This document shows positions 58,341 to 64,000 of a DNA stretch of 64,000 bases, piece after piece. The notes beneath the pieces were generated by a model. That model had not been told where the DNA came from. It saw nothing but the letters and a program-made list of their open reading frames with translations, and did no database searches. The first letter of the stretch is position 1. Every line of letters starts with the position of its first letter. The stretch is from Couchioplanes caeruleus (GTDB taxonomy: Bacteria; Actinomycetota; Actinomycetes; Mycobacteriales; Micromonosporaceae), in assembly GCF_003751945.1 (NCBI RefSeq), contig NZ_RJKL01000001.1, positions 5,084,001 to 5,148,000 of the forward strand, written 5' to 3'. Made by a program: the position numbers and the translations under genes.

Positions 58341-59246
58341 ATGAGTTTGGTTCAGCAGGCCGTCGAGATCAGCGCACCGCTGCACACCGTGTACGAGCAG
58401 CTCGCGACGTTCGAGAACTACCCGCGCTTCATGACCGGCGTCGAACGGGTCACCCCGATGGGTAACGATCAGACGCACTGGATCATGGACGTCGACGGAC
58501 AGCGCCGGGAGTTCGACGCGCAGATCACCGAGTGCTCCCTCGACGAGCGGGTGTCGTGGTCGGCCGTCGACGGCCCGCTGCTCGCCGAGACCATCACCCT
58601 GCGGCCGATGGGCGAGACGCGGACGCAGATCGTCGCCCAGCTCGAGGCCGACGTCGCGTTCCTGCTGCCCAGCGACCGGCACGGGCAGGAGACGCTGAGC
58701 CGGCGTCTGAAGGCTGACCTGAACGCCTTCAAGGGCCTGATCGAGGCCGGCAAGCTGGGCGACGCCGGGAATCTGGGCGGAGCCAGCTCCAAGAACATGG
58801 CGGGCAGCGCGTTCGCCTCGCCGGCCTCGGTCGCGGCCCGCGCGCGCGGCGGCCGGGCACGGCCGGGTGCAGGCTGGGGGACGAGCGCCGGAGAGTTCAG
58901 CAACGCCCGCTCGGACAGCCTCGGCACCCTGCGCCCGAACGCCGCCACGGCTCCGCTGGGCATGCCGACGGCCGGGCCGCCCGTGGACATCACCTCCGCG
59001 CCCGGCATCGACGACCCGCACGACCTCGACGAGATCCTCGCTCCCGGACGCCGGATCGTCGGCTCCCCGACCGTTCGCGGCGGCGCGGCGGGCACCCGCC
59101 CCGCCGTCCGCGACGCGGCCGGCACCCGTAAGGCCGGCCAGGGCTCGGCGTCGGCGCAGATGGGCGGCAAGGCCATGGGCACCCGGGACGGCCGCGGCGA
59201 CGGGATGATCCACGAAGAGGAACGCGGCAGCGCTCACGACTGGTGA
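58341..59246 (+). CDS. SRPBCC family protein with disordered tail
   Basis: A 301-residue protein. Residues 1-145 form a polyketide cyclase/START-like SRPBCC domain (MSLVQQAVEISAPLHTVYEQ; FENYPRFMTGVERVTPMG), a hydrophobic pocket fold that binds lipids or polyketides. The remaining 155 residues are Gly/Ala/Arg/Pro-rich and low in structure, which is unusual. The ATG at 58341 follows GGGAGAG. Direct TACGTA repeats lie upstream (about 58285-58302). Confidence 0.75.
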   Translation: MSLVQQAVEISAPLHTVYEQLATFENYPRFMTGVERVTPMGNDQTHWIMDVDGQRREFDAQITECSLDERVSWSAVDGPLLAETITLRPMGETRTQIVAQLEADVAFLLPSDRHGQETLSRRLKADLNAFKGLIEAGKLGDAGNLGGASSKNMAGSAFASPASVAARARGGRARPGAGWGTSAGEFSNARSDSLGTLRPNAATAPLGMPTAGPPVDITSAPGIDDPHDLDEILAPGRRIVGSPTVRGGAAGTRPAVRDAAGTRKAGQGSASAQMGGKAMGTRDGRGDGMIHEEERGSAHDW

Positions 59247-59249
59247 GCC

Positions 59250-61085
59250 TCAGACGGCGGCGGCCTCCCAGGTCACCACCAGACGCGCGCCCCGGGGCTC
59301 GGCCCGCTCATAGCGGACCGAGCCCCCGTTCGCTTCCACGAGATGGCGGACGATGAACAGGCCCAGGCCCGCACCGCGCATGAAGCGGTCGAAGAGCTTC
59401 GGCACGAGCTCCTCCGGGATGCCGGGGCCCCGGTCCTGCACGATCAGCACGACCGACTCGGCGTCGCGACCGGCCCGGACCTCGACCGGGCTCTCGCCGT
59501 AGCTGAGGGCGTTGGTCACCAGATTCCGCACGACGTGCCAGACGTGCTGGCGGTCGGCGAGGGCGGCGACATCGTCCTCGACCTCCACGACGACGCCGTC
59601 GGCGCCCTCCAGCTCGTCGATCACCGACGTGACGACCTCGCGCATCTGCACCGGCGTACGCTGCGCGGTGACGGCGCCGGTGTCCAGCCGGAAGAGCAAC
59701 TGCAGGTCGTTCATCATCTTGATGAGCCGGTGGGTGTTCTTGTTGATCTTCGTGGCGAGCTCGAGCCGGATGTCGTCCGGCAGGTCCGCCCAGTCGGCGT
59801 GCAGCAGCTCGGCCAGGCTGGCGATGGAGCTGATCGGCTGGGCCACGTCGTGGGTCAGCATCGAGGTCAGGTCGTTCTTGAAGGCCAGCGCCGCCGCGAG
59901 CTTCGCGTTCGCCTCCCTGAGCAGGTCGTTGCTGCTCTCGAGCTCCGCGGCGTGGCTGCTCAGCTCGTCCTCGGCCCGCTTGCGGTCGGTGATGTCCACG
60001 TACGTGGCCACGTAGCCGCGCGGCTGTCCGGCGGCGTCCGGGATGGCCGCCATGGTGGCGAGCACGGGCACCTCGGTGCCGTCGGTGCGCCGGATCAGCC
60101 AGTCCTGGGTGCCGGCCGGAGGCAGGGACGGCGGTGGCGGCGACGACGGCGTGCCGTCCGGATCGTCGCCGTTGCCGGTCAGTTCTCGCCAGCGCCGGTT
60201 CACGTCGATGACCCGGTGGTTGGCGTCGAGCACCATCACCGCCTCGTTCATCGACTGCAGCAGGGTGTCGGCGAAGTCGCGCCGCTCGTGCAGTTCCGTG
60301 ACCAGGCGCCGCTGCCGCTGGTCCGCCCCCTCCAGGGACCGGACGAGGTAGCCGACCAGGGCCACGAGGGCGAGCGTGGCGAGGATCGCCCCGGTGCTGA
60401 TCGCGGCCGCGGGCCGGCTGATCCCGGTGCGCACCGCGAGCGCGCTCACCAGGGCGGCGATGACCGGAACGGCGACGACGGCGGGCAGCATCCGGCGGAT
60501 CTTCGTGCCGGGACCGGCGGTCGCGTCGGTCCGCAGCGGCCCCGCCTCGGGCCGGGCCAGCACCATGCCGACGGCCAGCGCGAACAGGGCGCCCGCGTGG
60601 TACGGCGACATCAGGCTGTCCGGCCCGCGGCCCTCCGGAAAGGCGGGCGCGAACATCCGCGGCACCAGGGCCACGAGGGAGATGATTGCGCTTCCCGCCA
60701 GGAGCGGATCGGCCACCCGGTACCGCACGGGATCGCCCTGGCGGCGGTGGACGTACAGGTCGAGGCAGATCAGCGCCAGGCCGGCCAGCAGCGTGGCGAC
60801 GCCGGCGGCCGGATGTCCGGGCACGGCGGCGGCGCCGAGGACGGTGGCGAGCAGGGCCGGCACGTAGGCGGCGACCCGCAGCACGCGGCCCGCGCGCGGC
60901 AGGGAGAGCAGAGACAGCGCGAGCCCGGCGGCCAGGAGTGCGGCCGCCGGGCTCTGCGTCAGTGTGTTGTCCGCCCCCGCGGAAGGCAGGACCAGGCTCA
61001 GGCCGCCGGAGATCGCCACGGCGACACCGGTGCTCCCGGCCGCGAGCCGGGACAGCCTGCCCACGTCGTGCGCCGCGAACTGCAC
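59250..61085 (-). CDS. Membrane PAS sensor histidine kinase
   Basis: A 611-residue kinase. About seven to eight hydrophobic segments occupy residues 10-255. A PAS domain follows (about 285-370, MNEAVMVLDANHRVIDVNRR), ending in the DITDRKRAEDEL hand-off. A coiled coil leads to HisKA with an unusual H-box LTHDVAQPISSIASL (about 410), then an ATPase domain with NLVTNALSY, DRGPGIPEE, LFDRFMRG and AGLGLFIV. All ATPase boxes are present, so it should be active. No response regulator is adjacent. Confidence 0.85.
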   Translation of the reverse strand: MQFAAHDVGRLSRLAAGSTGVAVAISGGLSLVLPSAGADNTLTQSPAAALLAAGLALSLLSLPRAGRVLRVAAYVPALLATVLGAAAVPGHPAAGVATLLAGLALICLDLYVHRRQGDPVRYRVADPLLAGSAIISLVALVPRMFAPAFPEGRGPDSLMSPYHAGALFALAVGMVLARPEAGPLRTDATAGPGTKIRRMLPAVVAVPVIAALVSALAVRTGISRPAAAISTGAILATLALVALVGYLVRSLEGADQRQRRLVTELHERRDFADTLLQSMNEAVMVLDANHRVIDVNRRWRELTGNGDDPDGTPSSPPPPSLPPAGTQDWLIRRTDGTEVPVLATMAAIPDAAGQPRGYVATYVDITDRKRAEDELSSHAAELESSNDLLREANAKLAAALAFKNDLTSMLTHDVAQPISSIASLAELLHADWADLPDDIRLELATKINKNTHRLIKMMNDLQLLFRLDTGAVTAQRTPVQMREVVTSVIDELEGADGVVVEVEDDVAALADRQHVWHVVRNLVTNALSYGESPVEVRAGRDAESVVLIVQDRGPGIPEELVPKLFDRFMRGAGLGLFIVRHLVEANGGSVRYERAEPRGARLVVTWEAAAV

Positions 61086-61163
61086 CGATGAACCCCTCTA
61101 AATATGGGCTTTTCGACCCAATAGTGAGGGAGTGATCATATCGCGGCGGATGGGATCAAGGGT

Positions 61164-61388
61164 TCACACGCTGTGAGACCGCCCCGCCCACTCGAAGCCG
61201 TCCTCGACCGCCGCCTTCGCGGCCATCGGCACGAGCCGGTCGGCGTACCGGTTGGCGTGGTGGCCGCAGAATGCCAGGCTTCCGCCGCCGGCCAGGCTGA
61301 GCTCGAGCTTGGCGGCGGCGCCGCAGCGGTCGCAGCGCTCGGCCAGCGAGTCGACGACGACGATCTCGGGCGACAGCACGGTGGTCAT
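61164..61388 (-). CDS. Small Cys/His protein (DUF7455-type)
   Basis: A 74-residue protein with CDRCGAAAKLELSLAGG (about 19-35) and LAFCGHHANRY (about 38-48), a probable zinc site of Cys-x2-Cys and Cys-x2-His. This small family is common in actinobacteria and uncharacterised. The ATG at 61388 follows AAGGAGAG. The frame is open much further on the minus strand, but only as antisense to the protease gene. Confidence 0.78.
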   Translation of the reverse strand: MTTVLSPEIVVVDSLAERCDRCGAAAKLELSLAGGGSLAFCGHHANRYADRLVPMAAKAAVEDGFEWAGRSHSV

Positions 61389-61622
61389 AGCGCTCTCCTT
61401 GCTCGGTGGCGGTGCAGCGGTCCTGACAGCGAGTAGTTCGGCCCCCCTGGGGAGCGACTTAGTCAATGGGCTCCGGACGAAACGGCTACACCTCAGCGGC
61501 AACCTCCGAGGTCCCGGGGCGACTCCGCCCTCTGAGCAGCATTTTCCCTCAAGTGCCGCCGGCATGCCTGTCCACGTCAGGTGATGTCCGACGCCGGTGG
61601 CAGAAATCGGGGGGAACACAGC

Positions 61623-63227
61623 ATGATTCGTCACGACGGCCGGCGCGGTGTCGCGCGCCTTGCGCTGACCGCCGGCATCGCCACCGCCGCGGTGGTGACC
61701 GGTACGGCCGGCACCGCCATCGCCGCCACGCCCGGCGCCCTGCCGCTCGGCACGGTCCGCGCGGCGGCCCACGGCGCGATCAAGGACAGCTACATCGTGG
61801 TGCTGAAGGCGGCCTCCGCCGACGCCGCGGAGGTGCCGTCGGTCTCGCGGTCGCTCGCCCGGCGCTACGGCGGCGAGGTGCTCGCCAGCTACTCGACGGC
61901 CGTCCGCGGCTTCCAGGCCGACATGACGGCGCTCGAGGCCCGCCGCCTCGCCGCGAACCCCGCCGTCGAGTACGTGGAGCAGGACGCGACGGTGCGCCTC
62001 GCGGACCTCGGCACGCAGGCGAACCCGGTCTGGGGGCTCGACCGGATCGACCAGACGGCGCTGCCGCTGTCGAAGAGCTACACCTACCGCTCGGCGTCGA
62101 ACGTGACGGCGTACGTGCTGGACACCGGCCTGCGGGTCGGGCACAGCGAGTTCGGCGGCCGGGCCAGCAACGGCCGTGACTTCATCGACAACGACGCGGT
62201 GGCGCAGGACTGCAACGGCCACGGCACCCACGTAGCCGGCACGATCGGCGGCAGGACCTACGGCGTCGCGAAGGACGTCAAGCTCGTCGGCGTACGGGTG
62301 CTCGACTGCGGGGGCTCGGGCTCCTACTCGGCGATCATCGCGGGCGTGGACTGGGTGACCAAGAACGCCGTCAAGCCGGCCGTGGCCAACATGAGCATCG
62401 GGGGAACGGTCAGCTCCGCGCTGAACACTGCGGTCGCGAGGTCGATCGCTGCGGGTGTCACCTACTCCGTGTCGGCCGGCAACGACAACAAGAACTCCTG
62501 CAACTACTCGCCGGCCTCCGCGCCCGACGCGATCACGGTCGGAGCCACGGACGGCGCCGACACCCGCGCCACGTTCTCGAACTACGGCTCGTGCCTGGAC
62601 ATCTTCGCGCCCGGCGTACGCATCACCTCGGCCTCCCACTCGTCCGACACCGGCACCGCGATCATGAGCGGCACCTCGATGGCCGCACCGCACGTGGCGG
62701 GCGCGGCGGCGCTGGCGGTCGCGGCGAACCCGGCCTGGTCGCCGGCGCAGGTCCGGGCCGCGCTGGTGGACCAGGCCAGCGCCGGCCGGGTGCTGAACCC
62801 GGGCAGCGGCTCGGTGAACAAGCTGCTCCACACCGGCTTCCTCAACACGGTTCAGGCCGCCGGGCCGGTCGCCACGCCGGAATGCGGACCCTTCGTCATG
62901 GGTACGGACGTGCGGATCGGCAAGCTGTCGACCGCCACCAGCAGCAAGACGGTGACGACCTGCTCCGGCACTGCCTCGTCCGCCTCGACCGTGGCGGTGA
63001 CGGTGCAGCACGCGTACCGCGGGTCCCTGGTCGTCACGCTGACCAGCCCGAGCGGCGTGAAGTACACCCTGAAGGCGGCGGACAAGACGGATAAAGCGGC
63101 AAACATCGTGCAGACGTACACGATTGACCTGTCCGGCACCTCCCGCAACGGCAAGTGGTCGCTTCAGGTCAAGGACACCTACGGCACCACGACCGGCATC
63201 CTGGACAAGTGGAAGCTCACGCTCTGA
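61623..63227 (+). CDS. Secreted subtilisin-like serine protease with P-domain
   Basis: A 534-residue S8 protease. It has a signal peptide (about 1-38) and an I9 propeptide (about 55-125, KDSYIVVLKAASADAAEV). The catalytic domain has Asp in AYVLDTGLRVGH, His in GHGTHVAGTIGG and Ser in SGTSMAAPHVAG. A C-terminal P-domain-like beta sandwich (about 435-534, YRGSLVVTLTSPSG; DTYGTTTGILDKWKLTL) follows. Such enzymes degrade extracellular protein. The ATG at 61623 follows GGGGGGAA. Confidence 0.92.
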   Translation: MIRHDGRRGVARLALTAGIATAAVVTGTAGTAIAATPGALPLGTVRAAAHGAIKDSYIVVLKAASADAAEVPSVSRSLARRYGGEVLASYSTAVRGFQADMTALEARRLAANPAVEYVEQDATVRLADLGTQANPVWGLDRIDQTALPLSKSYTYRSASNVTAYVLDTGLRVGHSEFGGRASNGRDFIDNDAVAQDCNGHGTHVAGTIGGRTYGVAKDVKLVGVRVLDCGGSGSYSAIIAGVDWVTKNAVKPAVANMSIGGTVSSALNTAVARSIAAGVTYSVSAGNDNKNSCNYSPASAPDAITVGATDGADTRATFSNYGSCLDIFAPGVRITSASHSSDTGTAIMSGTSMAAPHVAGAAALAVAANPAWSPAQVRAALVDQASAGRVLNPGSGSVNKLLHTGFLNTVQAAGPVATPECGPFVMGTDVRIGKLSTATSSKTVTTCSGTASSASTVAVTVQHAYRGSLVVTLTSPSGVKYTLKAADKTDKAANIVQTYTIDLSGTSRNGKWSLQVKDTYGTTTGILDKWKLTL

Positions 63228-63299
63228 TTGCCGGAAAGCGGCACCCGGGCCACTGACCCGCGGTTAGCGTGAACCGCACACGGTTGCCTGGAGGCTCTC

Positions 63300-63701
63300 A
63301 TGTCCGAAAGTACGCAGGAGCGTCCGACCGTCCTCGTCGTCGACGACGAGGACGACCTCCGCGACATCATGCGGCGGATGCTGGAGCGGCGCGGCTTCGC
63401 CACCCTGATCGCCGGCGACGCCGACCAGGCGCTCGCGGTCTGCCGGGATCACCCGGGCGACATCGACGTGCTCGTCACCGACCTCACCCTGCCCGACGTG
63501 CCGGGCGGAGACGTGGCCCGGGACTGCACGCAGATGCGACCCGGCATGGGCGTGGTCTTCATCTCGGGCCTGCCCAAGGACATGGCCGTCGCCAAGGGTT
63601 TAATCGACGAGGACTCGGTGCTCGTCAAGAAGCCGTTCACCTCCGAGCTGCTGCTCGGTGCGCTGAGGTCGATGCTGGCCGAGAAGGCGCCCACCACGTA
63701 A
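63300..63701 (+). CDS. Stand-alone receiver-domain response regulator
   Basis: A 133-residue protein consisting of one receiver domain: VVDDEDDLRDIMRRM, the acceptor Asp in DVLVTDLTLPDVPGGD, the Ser/Gly in VVFISGLPK and the Lys in VLVKKPFTS. It has no output domain. The PGGD-type loop resembles receivers found in hybrid kinases. It may serve the membrane kinase at 59250 or another orphan kinase. The ATG follows GGAGG. Confidence 0.88.
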   Translation: MSESTQERPTVLVVDDEDDLRDIMRRMLERRGFATLIAGDADQALAVCRDHPGDIDVLVTDLTLPDVPGGDVARDCTQMRPGMGVVFISGLPKDMAVAKGLIDEDSVLVKKPFTSELLLGALRSMLAEKAPTT

Positions 63702-63720
63702 GCGACGTACCAGCGAACCA

Positions 63721-63750
63721 GCGCCGCCGGACCTGAAGGTCCGGCGGCGC
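63721..63750 (+). terminator. Intrinsic terminator after the receiver gene
   Basis: A perfect 13-bp stem, GCGCCGCCGGACC (63721-63733) with GGTCCGGCGGCGC (63738-63750), a TGAA loop and then TTTCGTTTTC. It is the only hairpin in the window with a clear T-rich tail. Confidence 0.9.
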
Positions 63751-63929
63751 TTTCGTTTTCCCGGCCGTGGATTCCGCCCGAAAAGCGCTTCATTCCGGCG
63801 ACCGCCTGCCGCCTGCCCACGCTCGGGCCAACAGGCACCTGGGCTGCACCCGAACGCACTCCGCGGTGGCACCCTCCCGTTCCGAACCTGATGTCAGACA
63901 GCAATTGATTGACATACAGGGGGACTTAC

Positions 63930-64000
63930 GTGACTGCCAGGCGGGGGATCATCGGCGTCGCCGTGACGGGCGTTGTTGCCACGGGGGCGGCCCTCGGGCT
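63930..64000 (+). CDS. Start of a probable secreted protein (truncated by window edge)
   Basis: A GTG at 63930 follows AGGGGGA and opens a frame reading VTARRGIIGVAVTGVVATGA up to the window end. Two Arg followed by a hydrophobic stretch look like a signal peptide. Only 23 residues are visible. Confidence 0.55.
   Translation, partial: MTARRGIIGVAVTGVVATGAALG

Noticed and set aside
1..64000. tRNA or rRNA genes and prophage or plasmid genes
   Set aside because: No cloverleaf-like or rRNA-like stretch was noticed in any intergenic gap and no phage or mobility genes are present.

Overview
The window is GC-rich (GTG and TTG starts, G/C third positions, frequent leaderless-looking starts) and reads as the chromosome of a motile actinobacterium. 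The combination of a full flagellar regulon, a chemotaxis operon, an hbhA-type locus and a mycothiol-dependent-isomerase-like gene points to Micromonosporaceae, most likely Actinoplanes or a close relative whose spores swim. This placement is an inference from gene content, not from a marker gene.

Layout. 1-13.9 kb is ordinary housekeeping and accessory sequence: a BKACE/asparaginase pair, an XRE regulator-hbhA-DUF2516 locus with a strong palindrome over its promoter, an alpha/beta hydrolase, a PKD-domain secreted protein, EI24 and macrodomain proteins, a GH1 glucosidase with a LacI regulator, murB, a CAP-domain protein, a degenerate histidine kinase and an OmpR-type regulator. 13.9-21.4 kb is a plus-strand chemotaxis operon: cheA-cheW-(unknown)-cheB-cheR-cheY-cheX-like-cheY-(unknown), closed by a perfect 24-bp hairpin. 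A sulfotransferase follows. 22.6-45.9 kb is a minus-strand flagellar supercluster, transcribed from high to low coordinates: flgB flgC fliE fliF fliG fliH fliI fliJ, a NlpC/P60-lytic transglycosylase, fliK flgD flgE; then flbD motA motB fliL; then fliM fliN fliO fliP fliR flhB flhA, a degenerate flhF and a small membrane protein. 46.0-52.4 kb holds a small unknown gene, fliS, fliD and three tandem flagellin genes (minus strand). 52.6-56.3 kb is the plus-strand operon flgN-flgK-flgL-fliW-csrA. 56.3-64 kb is unrelated: an M23 peptidase, a PHP-like protein, an SRPBCC protein, a membrane PAS histidine kinase, a DUF7455-type protein, a subtilisin-like protease, a stand-alone receiver protein and the start of a secreted protein.

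How it fits together. A repeated promoter-like element, CTCA-N16/17-G(C/T)CGA, sits in front of flgB, fliM, each flagellin, flgN and cheA, with weaker versions before fliD and flbD. It therefore marks essentially every transcription unit of the motility system and is probably the flagellar (FliA/sigma-28-type) promoter of this organism. The three flagellin promoters also carry two copies of a 25-bp direct repeat exactly 33 bp apart, as expected for an activator bound on one face of the DNA. FliW and CsrA are encoded next to flgL and probably control flagellin translation.

The most unusual points are: no fliQ between fliP and fliR, where the two genes overlap by 4 bp; a FliM without the usual N-terminal CheY-binding peptide; an FlhF-like protein whose GTPase motifs are gone; two unrecognised proteins inside the chemotaxis operon; and a flagellin array whose intergenic sequence preserves a tandem-duplication junction.
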